From Roseateles oligotrophus (GTDB taxonomy: Bacteria; Pseudomonadota; Gammaproteobacteria; Burkholderiales; Burkholderiaceae_C), in NCBI RefSeq assembly GCF_014204525.1, contig NZ_JACHLP010000009.1, forward strand, positions 1 through 64,000: a stretch of 64,000 bases of DNA, in the 5' to 3' direction. The notes under the pieces are model-generated. The model searched no databases. It was not told the DNA's origin and worked only from the letters and a program-made list of their open reading frames with translations. Position numbers and translations under genes: made by a program. Shown here piece by piece: positions 37,630 through 47,156 of this stretch; the first letter of the stretch is position 1; every line of letters begins with the position of its first letter.

Positions 37630-38182
37630 TGTCCGCGCAATGCAAGGCGTAGGGCCGGCCCAGGCGGCGGTCCTCGAAAAAGCGCCTGAGGGTTTCGCGC
37701 ACGGTGCGGAAGGCCAGCTCGTCCCAGGGCAGCTCATGCTCGTGGAAGAGCCGGGCTTCCAGCGTCTCCGGGCCGGGTTTGAATTCGGTGGAGAGCAGGC
37801 GGGCGCGGTAGTAGAGGTGGATCTGGCCCACCGGCACCACATTCATCAGGCAGTACAGAGGCAGCAACTCGATCTGCGCGCCGGCCTCCTCGTCGGTCTC
37901 GCGCTGGGCGCCCTGGGCGCTGGTCTCGCCCAGCTCCAGAAAGCCGGCGGGCAGGGTCCAGAAACCATGGCGGGGCTCGATGGCGCGGCGGCATAACAGC
38001 ACCTGCACCTGATCGCCTTGCTCCCAAAAAGGCAGGGTGCCCACCACATTGATGGGGTTCTCGTAGTGGATGGCTTCGCAGGCGCTGCAGACGGCGCGTT
38101 CGCGGTTGTCGTCCGCGGGGACGCGGTAGTCCACGGCGGCGCCGCAGCTGGGGCAGAACTTGTATCGATGAGGCGTCCACAT
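37622..38182 (-). CDS. NUDIX hydrolase with N-terminal zinc ribbon
   Basis: The 186-residue protein has a four-Cys zinc ribbon (Cys10, Cys13, Cys32, Cys35) and a complete Nudix box GFLELGETSAQGAQRETDEEAGA (G-x5-E-x7-R-E-x2-E-E-x-G). The zinc ribbon recalls NADH pyrophosphatase NudC, but the SQPWPFPxS motif of NudC is absent, so it is a broader nucleoside-diphosphate-type hydrolase. It is convergent with lapD, overlapping its end by eight bases, and divergent from maiA. Confidence 0.88.
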   Translation of the reverse strand: MWTPHRYKFCPSCGAAVDYRVPADDNRERAVCSACEAIHYENPINVVGTLPFWEQGDQVQVLLCRRAIEPRHGFWTLPAGFLELGETSAQGAQRETDEEAGAQIELLPLYCLMNVVPVGQIHLYYRARLLSTEFKPGPETLEARLFHEHELPWDELAFRTVRETLRRFFEDRRLGRPYALHCADIS

Positions 38183-38222
38183 AGCGCTTCAGTGTAGCGG
38201 CCGCATGGCATCATCGCCCTCC

Positions 38223-38864
38223 ATGGAACTCTTCAACTACTTTCGCTCCTCGGCCTCTTACCGCGTGCGCATTGCGCTGGCGTTGAAGGGGCTGGATTAC
38301 GACTACCGCGCCGTTCATCTGGTCAAGAACGAGCATCTCGACCCGGCCTATGCCTCGGCCTCCGTCTCCCGCCTGGTGCCGCTGCTGCGCGACGGCGAGG
38401 GCTTGATCAGCCAGTCCATGGCCATCATCGAGTACCTGGACGAGACCTACCCCCAGCCGCCCCTGCTGCCGCCCGACGCCCTGGGCCGTGCCCAGGTGCG
38501 CGCCCTGGCGCAGGACATCGCTTGCGAGATCCACCCGCTGAACAATCTGCGCGTGCTGCGCTACCTCAGCAAGGAGCTGGGCGTGGACGAGGACGGCAAG
38601 AACCGCTGGTACCGCCACTGGGTGGAGAGCGGCCTGGCCGTGGTGGAGCAGCGCCTGAGCCAGCCCGGCGCCAAACACGGCGCCTTCTGCTGGGGCGACA
38701 CGCCCGGCCTGGCCGACTGCGTGCTGGTGCCGCAGATCTTCAACGCCCAGCGCTTTGACTGCCGCCTGGACCATGTGCCCACGGTGATGAAGGTGTTCGC
38801 CAACTGCATGGCCCTGGATGCCTTTGCCAAGACCCAGCCCAGCGCCTGCCCGGATGCGGAATGA
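38223..38864 (+). CDS. maiA: Maleylacetoacetate isomerase (zeta-class glutathione transferase)
   Basis: The 213-residue protein has the zeta GST signature SSASYRVRIALALKG at its start, with the catalytic SSxxxR. It continues with VPLLRDGEGLISQSMAIIEYLDE for glutathione binding and the C-terminal helical domain. It isomerises maleylacetoacetate to fumarylacetoacetate in tyrosine or gentisate breakdown. The rest of that pathway is not here. ATG 38223 (MELFNYFRSSAS) fits the family better than the in-frame ATG 18 bases upstream. It overlaps pgeF by ATGA. Confidence 0.9.
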   Translation: MELFNYFRSSASYRVRIALALKGLDYDYRAVHLVKNEHLDPAYASASVSRLVPLLRDGEGLISQSMAIIEYLDETYPQPPLLPPDALGRAQVRALAQDIACEIHPLNNLRVLRYLSKELGVDEDGKNRWYRHWVESGLAVVEQRLSQPGAKHGAFCWGDTPGLADCVLVPQIFNAQRFDCRLDHVPTVMKVFANCMALDAFAKTQPSACPDAE

Positions 38865-39661
38865 CAGCGAATAACGTTAAAAACGAGCTGACAAAACCGC
38901 ATCCCGACTGGCTGCTGCCCGAGTTCGGCCCCGGTGTGGCGGCCGAGGGTTTCATGACCACGCGCGCCGGCGGCGTCAGCCAGGCCCCGCATGCCAGCAT
39001 GAATATCGGCAGCGGCGTGGACGATGAGCCCGCGGCCGTGGCCGAGAACCGCCGCCGCGTCGCCCAGGCCAGCGGGGTCACCCCCGTCTACGTCTGGCAG
39101 GTGCATGGTGCCAAGGTGCTGCATCTGCAGCCCGAACATGCCTTGCCCGGCGCGCGCCCGGTGCAGGCCGATGCCAGCATCAGCACCTCGCCCGAGCTGG
39201 CCGTGGCCATCCAGGCCGCCGATTGCCTGCCGGTGCTGTTCGCCGCGCCCGGCGGCGTGGGCGGAGCCCACGCGGGCTGGCGCGGCCTGGCGGCCGGGGT
39301 GCTGGAGCACACGGTGCAGGCCTTGTGCGAGGCGGCCGGGTGCCGGCCCGAGCAGGTGCAGGCCTGGCTGGGCGCCTGCATAGGCCCGCAGGCCTTCGAG
39401 GTGGGCGCCGAGGTGCTGGCCGCTTTCGGCCGGGCGGATGCGCCCGTCGACTCGGAGTTCTTCCGCTACCAGCCCAACACCCAGGGCGAGCCGCGTTGGC
39501 GGGCCGATCTGCCCGGCCTGGCGCGCCAGCGTCTAAGGGCCGCCGGTCTTATTCACATCCGCGGTGGGCACTGGTGTACCCATAGCGAAAGCTCAAGGTT
39601 TTTCTCCTTCCGCCGGGAGGCGCAAGGGGGGCGTATGGTGGCCGTGCTGCGTCTGCGCTGA
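38861..39661 (+). CDS. pgeF: Peptidoglycan editing factor PgeF (YfiH, laccase-fold)
   Basis: The 266-residue protein shows the YfiH metal and catalytic motifs: MTTRAGGVS, WQVHGAKV, AADCLPVLF, GGAHAGWRG, ACIGPQAFEVG and the C-terminal THSESSRFFSFRRE. YfiH enzymes remove wrongly incorporated L-Ser from UDP-MurNAc peptides and were earlier annotated as polyphenol oxidases. It is co-translated with maiA (ATGA overlap). Its last 69 bases overlap a convergent small gene. Confidence 0.92.
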   Translation: MTANNVKNELTKPHPDWLLPEFGPGVAAEGFMTTRAGGVSQAPHASMNIGSGVDDEPAAVAENRRRVAQASGVTPVYVWQVHGAKVLHLQPEHALPGARPVQADASISTSPELAVAIQAADCLPVLFAAPGGVGGAHAGWRGLAAGVLEHTVQALCEAAGCRPEQVQAWLGACIGPQAFEVGAEVLAAFGRADAPVDSEFFRYQPNTQGEPRWRADLPGLARQRLRAAGLIHIRGGHWCTHSESSRFFSFRREAQGGRMVAVLRLR

Positions 39662-39919
39662 GGCCTCGGGCGGCGAGCCAAGGGTTTTCCGCTGCCCCTG
39701 ATTCGCGTCTCGCCAGGCCGCCAGATCGGCCTGCTCCTGGCGCTGCTTCGCCGCTCTTCTGGCCGGAGATCCCATCACATAGAGCAGGATGGAAATAGGT
39801 AGCACTCCGTACAGCAAAAAGGTGATCACCGCGCCAAGAATGCTTCCCTGGGTGCTGGTGGCTTCGGCCAGGGCCATCATCAGGGCCACATAGCCCCAGG
39901 CAATTGCGATCAGATTCAT
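39593..39919 (-). CDS. Small membrane protein, 108 aa
   Basis: Two transmembrane segments (LIAIAWGYVALMMALAEA and GSILGAVITFLLYGVLPISILLYVMG) are followed by a basic, cytoplasmic tail of about 55 residues (ARRAAKQRQEQADL). The family is conserved in Burkholderiales as far as I recall, without known function. Its coding end overlaps the end of pgeF by 69 bases; both readings look real because this one has a clean membrane-protein architecture and pgeF needs its own C-terminus. No other gene lies on this strand nearby. Confidence 0.7.
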   Translation of the reverse strand: MNLIAIAWGYVALMMALAEATSTQGSILGAVITFLLYGVLPISILLYVMGSPARRAAKQRQEQADLAAWRDANQGQRKTLGSPPEASAQTQHGHHTPPLRLPAEGEKP

Positions 39920-40241
39920 GACATGTCAAGACGAGGTAAGGGATCAAGGTTACAACAAGGTGTCGGACTGAGGCCGAGGCGGGGGCTGTTGCAAAGCCGT
40001 CCGCAAGGCCGCGCAGCCGGCCTCTTGGGCCAGGAAGGCCCGAATTTTCTGAGAGACTGGCAGGCCTGTTGGGGCCCAGTTTCGAGCTGTGCCGAAGAGG
40101 TTTGAACGCTGCCATTGATCGCGAGAGTTTTTGGGCGTGCCGCCCAGGAGTTTTGTGTTTTGTGGGGTTCTTGCTTTCGCTCAGCGCTTGGCTTGTTATC
40201 TGTTCGTTGGCTATCGTTAGAAGGTCTTTGTCGGGAATCTC
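39920..40241. other. 322-base upstream region of the pha locus
   Basis: This region separates the divergent small membrane protein and phaC and must contain both promoters. It includes short GC-rich inverted stretches around 40015-40050 and becomes AT-richer from 40120. I cannot name a regulator site with confidence. Confidence 0.4.
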
Positions 40242-41996
40242 ATGGCACGCAAAACAAAAGCTTCGTCCGAATCCACGCAAAACGATTCCTCCTCCTCCAT
40301 CCCTGATCCCCTGGCCGCGGCCAAGCACGCGGCAGAAGAGGCCTCCGGCATGGCCGCCGGCCTGGGCGAGATGTGGAACTCCATGCTGAGCCTGCAGATC
40401 CCGCCCAGCGCCTTGAGCGAGCTGCAAAGCAATTACATCAAGCAGGCCACCGAGCTGTGGAATAGCGCGCTGCAACTGGGCGGCCAGCCCGCGCCCAAGG
40501 CCAAGCCCCTGGGCGACCGCCGCTTTGCCGACGAGGCCTGGAACGCCAACCCGGCCGCGGCCTTCATGGCCCAGCTCTATCTGCTGAACTCGCGCACCCT
40601 GCAGCAGATGGCCGACAAGGTGCAGGGCGAGGAAAAGACCCGCCAGCGCATACGCTTTGCCGTGCAGCAATTCGTCGACGCGGCCGCGCCCAGCAACTTC
40701 CTGGCCCTGAACCCCGAGGCGCAGAAGCTGGCCCTGCAGACCCAGGGCGAGAGCATCGCCAAAGGCATGCAGCAGCTCTGGGCCGATGTGCAGCGCGGCC
40801 ATGTCTCGCAGACCGACGAGAGCGCCTTCGAGGTCGGCCGCAATGTGGCGACCACGGCCGGCGATGTGGTGTTCGAGAACGACTTCTTCCAGCTGATCGA
40901 GTACAAGCCGCTGACGGCCCAGGTGCATGAGCGCCCCTTCCTGCTGGTGCCGCCCTGCATCAACAAGTTCTACATCCTCGATCTGCAGCCCGAGAACTCG
41001 CTGATCCGCTATGCGGTGGAGCAGGGCCACCGCGTCTTCGTGCTGAGCTGGCGCAACCCCGACGCCTCCTGCGCCGCCTGGACCTGGGACGACTACATCG
41101 AGCATGCCGTCATCAAGGCGATCGAGGTAACGCGTGAAATCAGCGGCGCCGAGACCCTCAACACCCTGGGCTTCTGCGTCGGCGGCACCATACTCGCCAC
41201 GGCCCTGGCCGTGCTGGCCGCGCGCGGCCAGCAGCCGGCCGCCAGCCTGACCCTGCTGACCTCGCTGATCGACTTCTCCAGCAACGGCATCCTGGACATC
41301 TTTGTCGACGAGGCCTCGGTGCAATTGCGCGAGAAGAGCATAGGCCCCGATGCGCCCAAGGGCCCCGGCCTGCTCAAGGGCCAGGAGCTGGCCACCACCT
41401 TCAGCTTCCTGCGCCCCAACGATCTGGTCTGGAACTATGTGGTGGGCAACTACCTCAAGGGCGAGGCGCCACCGGCCTTCGACCTGCTGTACTGGAACGG
41501 CGACTCCACCAATATGCCCGGCCCCATGTATTGCTGGTATCTGCGCCACACCTATCTGCAGAACGAGCTGAAGATCCCCGGCCGCCTGAGCGTCTGCGGC
41601 GAGCAGATCGACCTCGGCCTGATCGAGGCGCCGGTCTATATCTACGGCTCGCGCGAGGACCATATCGTGCCCTGGGACGCGGCTTACCGCAGCACCCAGG
41701 TCTTCAAGGGCAAGCAGCGTTTTGTGCTGGGCGCCTCGGGCCATATCGCCGGCGTCATCAACCCGCCGGCCAAGAAAAAGCGCAGCCACTGGATAGGCAG
41801 GACGGCGGCCTTGCCCGCCACGGCCGAGCAGTGGTGGGCGGGCGCCGAGGAGCATGCGGGCAGCTGGTGGACCGACTGGTCCCAATGGCTGGCCAGCCAC
41901 GCCGGCGCGCAAAAGCCCGCGCCCAAGACGGCCGGCAGCCGCAAGTACAAGGCCCTGGAAGCGGCGCCCGGCCGCTATGTCAAGCAAAAAGCCTAA
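40242..41996 (+). CDS. phaC: Class I poly(3-hydroxyalkanoate) synthase
   Basis: The 584-residue enzyme polymerises (R)-3-hydroxybutyryl-CoA into PHB granules. It has the PhaC N-terminal domain (about 60-240) and an alpha/beta-hydrolase core with the lipase-like box GFCVGG, catalytic Cys312, Asp in SREDHIVPW and His in GASGHIAGV. Length and motifs match Cupriavidus PhaC1. phaA follows after 24 bases and phaB after a further 249, giving the canonical C-A-B order. Confidence 0.96.
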   Translation: MARKTKASSESTQNDSSSSIPDPLAAAKHAAEEASGMAAGLGEMWNSMLSLQIPPSALSELQSNYIKQATELWNSALQLGGQPAPKAKPLGDRRFADEAWNANPAAAFMAQLYLLNSRTLQQMADKVQGEEKTRQRIRFAVQQFVDAAAPSNFLALNPEAQKLALQTQGESIAKGMQQLWADVQRGHVSQTDESAFEVGRNVATTAGDVVFENDFFQLIEYKPLTAQVHERPFLLVPPCINKFYILDLQPENSLIRYAVEQGHRVFVLSWRNPDASCAAWTWDDYIEHAVIKAIEVTREISGAETLNTLGFCVGGTILATALAVLAARGQQPAASLTLLTSLIDFSSNGILDIFVDEASVQLREKSIGPDAPKGPGLLKGQELATTFSFLRPNDLVWNYVVGNYLKGEAPPAFDLLYWNGDSTNMPGPMYCWYLRHTYLQNELKIPGRLSVCGEQIDLGLIEAPVYIYGSREDHIVPWDAAYRSTQVFKGKQRFVLGASGHIAGVINPPAKKKRSHWIGRTAALPATAEQWWAGAEEHAGSWWTDWSQWLASHAGAQKPAPKTAGSRKYKALEAAPGRYVKQKA

Positions 41997-42020
41997 TCTT
42001 TATCTTCAACGGAGACTGAT

Positions 42021-43202
<1,182 letters not shown>

Positions 43203-43451
43203 GCGGCCCGATAAACGCGGGAATCAAACGCAGGATTCAAGCGCACCCTCAAAAACCCGTATAGGGCCAACCCGCTTGACCCTTGGCGGGGCTTGCGGGA
43301 CTCTTGATTGCCCTGTTGTCGGTTTTTTCCTGAATCGCCTTTTCCGCGTCTTTCCATCACCAAGAGACAAGTCGCAAGCAGCAGATATGGACGCGGCGCT
43401 GCGAGCGACCCAGACGTTGAACATCCAGCCGTGGAGGCGAAGGAGAACTTT

Positions 43452-44189
43452 ATGAGCCAGAAGATTGCATATGTGACCGGCGGTATGGGTGGCATCGGAA
43501 CCGCCATGTGCCAGCGCCTGCACAAAGAAGGTTTCAAGGTCATCGCCGGCTGCGGCCCCAGCCGCGACTACGACAAATGGCTGAGCGAGCAGGCCGCCCT
43601 GGGCTATACCTTTTACGCCTCGGTGGGCAATGTGGCGGATTGGGAATCCACCGTCGCCGCCTTCGCCAAGGTGCGGGCCGAGCATGGCCCCGTCGATGTG
43701 CTGGTCAATAACGCCGGCATCACCCGCGACGGCATGTTCCGCAAGATGAGCCGCGCCGATTGGGACGCGGTGATAGACACCAACCTCAACTCCATGTTCA
43801 ACGTCACCAAGCAGGTGATCGAAGACATGCTGGAGCGGGGCTGGGGCCGCATCATCAATATCTCCTCGGTCAATGGCGAGAAGGGCCAGTTCGGCCAGAC
43901 CAATTACTCGGCCGCCAAGGCCGGCATGCACGGCTTCACCATGGCCCTGGCCCAGGAAGTGGCGAGCAAGGGTGTGACGGTCAACACCGTCAGCCCCGGC
44001 TATATCGGCACCGATATGGTCAAGGCCATACGCCCCGAGGTGCTGGAGAAGATCGTCGCCACCATCCCGATCAAGCGCCTGGGCACGCCCGAGGAAATCG
44101 CCGCCATCGTCGCCTGGCTGGCCGGCAATGATTCCGGCTTCACCACCGGCGCCGACTTCAGCTGCAATGGCGGCTTGCATATGGGGTGA
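43452..44189 (+). CDS. phaB: NADPH-dependent acetoacetyl-CoA reductase
   Basis: The 245-residue short-chain dehydrogenase has the cofactor loop TGGMGGIG at residues 9-16, NNAG, and the Ser-Tyr-Lys set in NISSVNGEKGQFGQTNYSAAKAG. PRDYDKW-like residues near CGPSRDY fit NADPH use as in Cupriavidus PhaB. It supplies (R)-3-hydroxybutyryl-CoA to PhaC. AAGGAGAA just ahead fixes ATG 43452. The 249 bases before it have no gene and may contain its own promoter. Confidence 0.95.
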   Translation: MSQKIAYVTGGMGGIGTAMCQRLHKEGFKVIAGCGPSRDYDKWLSEQAALGYTFYASVGNVADWESTVAAFAKVRAEHGPVDVLVNNAGITRDGMFRKMSRADWDAVIDTNLNSMFNVTKQVIEDMLERGWGRIINISSVNGEKGQFGQTNYSAAKAGMHGFTMALAQEVASKGVTVNTVSPGYIGTDMVKAIRPEVLEKIVATIPIKRLGTPEEIAAIVAWLAGNDSGFTTGADFSCNGGLHMG

Positions 44190-44214
44190 TGTGATTCGGC
44201 CAAGGCCGGTTGCG

Positions 44215-44248
44215 AAGGGCGGTGGCGCGAGCCAGCCGCCCTTTTTTT
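44215..44248 (+). terminator. Rho-independent terminator after phaB
   Basis: A GC-rich stem (44215-44226 pairing with 44231-44243, one bulged base, four-base loop) is followed by seven T at 44242-44248. It closes the pha transcription unit before the convergent regulator. Confidence 0.85.
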
Positions 44249-44262
44249 CATGTGCGCCCTGT

Positions 44263-45081
44263 TCAGCCCTTGATCTGCACCAGCCTCGAGATCTGCCGGG
44301 CGGCGTCCAGCAGCTTGGGCAGGCAGGTCTCCAGCATGGCCTCGGGCGGCGTGCGGTTGACCTGGGCACCGATATTCAGCGCCGCCAGGGTGCGGCCGCC
44401 GCGGTCCTTGATGGGCGCGGCCAGGGAGACCAGCCCTTCCTCCAGTTCCTGGTTGACCAGGCACCAGCCTTGCTCGCGCACCTGGGCGATACGCTGGCTG
44501 AGTTCGGCCGTGCTGGCCACGGTGCGCATGGTGTGGCGGGGCAGGCGCTGGGCGTCCAGCTGGGCCAGCTGGGCCGTCAACGCCTCGGCATCCAGATCGG
44601 CCAGCAAGACCCGGCCCATCGAGGTGCACCAGGCCGGCAGGCGGCTGCCCACGCCCAGGTTCACGCTCATGATCTTGCGATTGGGCATGCGCAGCACGTA
44701 GACGATGTCGCTGCCTTCCAGCACGGCGGCCGAGACGCTCTCGCCCAGCTCGCTGGCCAGGGCCTGCATCACCGGTTCGGCAAACTGCCACAGGGGCTGA
44801 GCCGAGAGATAGGCAAAGCCCAGGTCGAGGATCTTGGGCGTGAGGCTGAACTGGCGGCCGTCGCAGGCCACGTAGCCGAGCGTTTCCAGCGTTAGCAAAA
44901 TGCGACGCGCGCCGGCCCGGGTCAGCTCGCAACGCTTGGCCACCTCGCTGAGGGTCTGGCGCGGTGCTTCGGCGCTGAAGGCGCGAATCACCGACAGCCC
45001 GCGGGCAAAAGACTGCACATAGCTGTCGCCGGGTTTGAGCGCCTCGCTGGCAGGCGGATGAACTTGCGTCTTTTCTGTCAT
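44263..45081 (-). CDS. IclR-family regulator (PcaR/PobR-like)
   Basis: The 272-residue protein has a winged helix-turn-helix at about 24-85 (QSFARGLSVIRAFSAEAPRQTLSEVAKRCELTRAGARRILLTLE) and the IclR effector domain ending ALNIGAQVNR. The opening sequence and motif GARRILLTLETLGYV are those of the beta-ketoadipate/4-hydroxybenzoate group (PcaR, PcaU, PobR). No aromatic-degradation operon is adjacent, so it probably acts elsewhere. It converges on the pha genes. Confidence 0.87.
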   Translation of the reverse strand: MTEKTQVHPPASEALKPGDSYVQSFARGLSVIRAFSAEAPRQTLSEVAKRCELTRAGARRILLTLETLGYVACDGRQFSLTPKILDLGFAYLSAQPLWQFAEPVMQALASELGESVSAAVLEGSDIVYVLRMPNRKIMSVNLGVGSRLPAWCTSMGRVLLADLDAEALTAQLAQLDAQRLPRHTMRTVASTAELSQRIAQVREQGWCLVNQELEEGLVSLAAPIKDRGGRTLAALNIGAQVNRTPPEAMLETCLPKLLDAARQISRLVQIKG

Positions 45082-45154
45082 GCGGCCCAGTATAGGCAGG
45101 CCACCTATGCCCTAATATCCGGCCCCATTGCTTCAGTTACTTCAGGAGATTTCC

Positions 45155-45973
45155 ATGGCCATGGATGTTGTCGATTACGAGATCAAGGGCGCCGAGATGC
45201 AGTTCGTCGAGGTCGAGCTGGACCCGGGCGAGGCCGCCATCGGCGAGGCCGGCAGCATGATGTTCATGGACGCGGCGATCGCCATGGACACGGTGTTTGG
45301 CGACGGTGCGGCCAGCGGCTCGGGCGGCGGCCTGTTTGGCAAGCTTTTGAGCGCGGGCAAGCGCCTGGTGACGGGCGAGTCCTTGTTCACCACGGTCTAT
45401 ACCAATAATGGCTCAAGCAAGGCCCGCGTGGCCTTTGCCGCGCCTTATCCCGGCAAGATCCTGCCCATGGATCTGCGCCAGCTGGGCGGCACGCTGATCT
45501 GCCAGAAAGATGCCTTTCTGTGCGCCGCGCGCGGCGTCTCGCTAGGCATCGCCCTGCAGCAAAAGCTGGGCGTGGGCTTCTTCGGCGGCGAGGGCTTCAT
45601 CATGCAGAAGCTGGACGGCGACGGCCTGGCCTTTGTGCATGCCGGCGGCACCGTGGTGCGGCGCACTTTGCGCCCCGGCGAGACCGTGTTGGTGGACACC
45701 GGCTGCGTGGTGGCCTACACGCCCGGCGTCAATTTCGAGATCCAGTATGTGGGCAAGATCAAGACGGCCTTGTTCGGCGGTGAGGGCTTGTTCCTGGCCA
45801 AGCTGACGGGGCCGGGCGAGATCTGGCTGCAAAGCCTGCCCTTCTCGCGCCTGGCCTCGCGCATTTTTGCGGCGGCGCCGCAGCGCGGCGGCTCGCGTGA
45901 AGAAGGCTCGGTGCTCGGTGGCCTGGCGGCCGGCGGTTTGCTGGGCGGGCTGCTGGGTGGCGATGACGATTGA
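45155..45973 (+). CDS. AIM24/TIGR00266 family protein
   Basis: The 272-residue protein is made of beta strands forming the AIM24 fold: YEIKGAEMQFVEVELDPGE at the start, GEAGSMMFMD, then FGGEGFIMQKLDGDGLAFVHAGGTV. It ends in a Gly-rich tail (GGLAAGGLLGGLLGG). Relatives are named after a mitochondrial biogenesis protein; the bacterial role is unknown. CAGGAG before the ATG at 45155 supports this start. A terminator-like hairpin lies 75 bases after the stop. Confidence 0.82.
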   Translation: MAMDVVDYEIKGAEMQFVEVELDPGEAAIGEAGSMMFMDAAIAMDTVFGDGAASGSGGGLFGKLLSAGKRLVTGESLFTTVYTNNGSSKARVAFAAPYPGKILPMDLRQLGGTLICQKDAFLCAARGVSLGIALQQKLGVGFFGGEGFIMQKLDGDGLAFVHAGGTVVRRTLRPGETVLVDTGCVVAYTPGVNFEIQYVGKIKTALFGGEGLFLAKLTGPGEIWLQSLPFSRLASRIFAAAPQRGGSREEGSVLGGLAAGGLLGGLLGGDDD

Positions 45974-46047
45974 GTCGTGTTGAGCGCGGCCTGCCCAGGC
46001 CTTGACGGTTCGCAAGCGGGCAAGGCCGGGCGGGCTACTACACTGTG

Positions 46048-46081
46048 AAGGGCGGCGAGGCCAATATGTCTTGCCGCCCTT
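46048..46081. terminator. Hairpin between AIM24 gene and beta-propeller gene
   Basis: Nine paired bases (46048-46056 with 46073-46081), a 16-base loop and a short T-rich run (TTTGCTTTTGC) directly after make a plausible terminator for the AIM24 gene. Confidence 0.55.
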
Positions 46082-46124
46082 TGCTTTTGCTCCAGATCCA
46101 TTGATTCAGCCCGAGGTTGCCCTG

Positions 46125-47156
46125 ATGTTGTTTAAGTTCCGGTCGCGCGTTCTCACGGTGTGTGCCCTCAGTCTTTGCGCGGCCGCTCTGCCTTTCTCGG
46201 TGCTGGCGGCGCCGCCGGCCCCGGCCGCCAATGCCGGCAAGCCCATCTTCGTGCTGAACTCGCTGGATGCCGATATCAGCGTGATCGACCCCGTCACCTT
46301 CACCCAGGTCAAGCGCATCCCCACCGGCAAGGAGCCGCACCACCTCTATCTGACGCCGGACGAGAAGTCCTTGCTGGTGGCCAATGCTCTGGGCGATTCG
46401 CTCACCTTCATCAATCCGGCCACGGCCGAGGTGCAGCGGGTGCTGAACGGCATTCCCGACCCCTACCACCTGCGCTTCTCGCCGGATATGAAGTGGTTCG
46501 TCACCGCCGCCAACCGGCTGGACCATGTCAGCCTGTACCGTTGGCTGCCGGGCGATGTCAACAATCCCATGCAACTGGTCAAGCGCATCCCCGCGCCCAA
46601 GACGCCCAGCCATTTATTCATCGACAGCAAGAGCACGGTGCTTTATGTGAGCCTGCAAGACAGCGATGAACTGCTGGCCGTGGACCTGGCCACCCAGGCC
46701 CCGCGCTGGAAGATCAAGGTGGGCCAGATGCCGGCCGACATCTTTCTGACGCCCGATGACAAGCACATCCTGGTGGCCCTGACCGGCGCCAAGGAGGTGG
46801 AGGTCTACGACGTGACGGGCCCGGCACCCAAGCTGGTCAAGCGCCTGCCCACGGGCAAGGGCGCCCACTCCTTCCGCGCCTGGGGCGACAAGCGCCATGT
46901 GCTGCTCAGCAACCGCGCGGCCAATACCATCAGCAAGATCGATCTGCAGAGCTTTAGCGTGGTGGACGAGTTCCCCGGCCCCAGCGGCCCGGACGATATG
47001 GAGGTGCTGGGCGACGGCAAGACGATTCTGGTGACCTCGCGCTGGGCCGGCAAGCTGACGAAGATCGACAGCCAGAGCAAGAAGGTGATCCAGCAGGTCA
47101 AGGTCGGCAAGTCGCCGCACGGCGTCTGGACCCTGGACCATATGCCGCGCCAGTGA
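46125..47156 (+). CDS. Exported YVTN/cytochrome-D1-like beta-propeller protein
   Basis: The 343-residue protein has a signal peptide (VLTVCALSLCAAALPFSVLA) and about seven repeated blades with the pattern PIFVLNSLDADISVIDPVTFTQVKRIPTGKEPHHLYLTPD, typical of YVTN repeats. It is a periplasmic binding or scaffold protein without haem-binding motif. The gene is directly coupled to a polysaccharide deacetylase and a desaturase-like enzyme (TGATG junctions), so the three may act on an envelope polymer or lipid. Confidence 0.82.
   Translation: MLFKFRSRVLTVCALSLCAAALPFSVLAAPPAPAANAGKPIFVLNSLDADISVIDPVTFTQVKRIPTGKEPHHLYLTPDEKSLLVANALGDSLTFINPATAEVQRVLNGIPDPYHLRFSPDMKWFVTAANRLDHVSLYRWLPGDVNNPMQLVKRIPAPKTPSHLFIDSKSTVLYVSLQDSDELLAVDLATQAPRWKIKVGQMPADIFLTPDDKHILVALTGAKEVEVYDVTGPAPKLVKRLPTGKGAHSFRAWGDKRHVLLSNRAANTISKIDLQSFSVVDEFPGPSGPDDMEVLGDGKTILVTSRWAGKLTKIDSQSKKVIQQVKVGKSPHGVWTLDHMPRQ

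Noticed and set aside
39549-41987. 812-residue open frame opposite pgeF and phaC
   Set aside because: phaC has catalytic residues and correct length on the plus strand; the minus frame is compositionally random.
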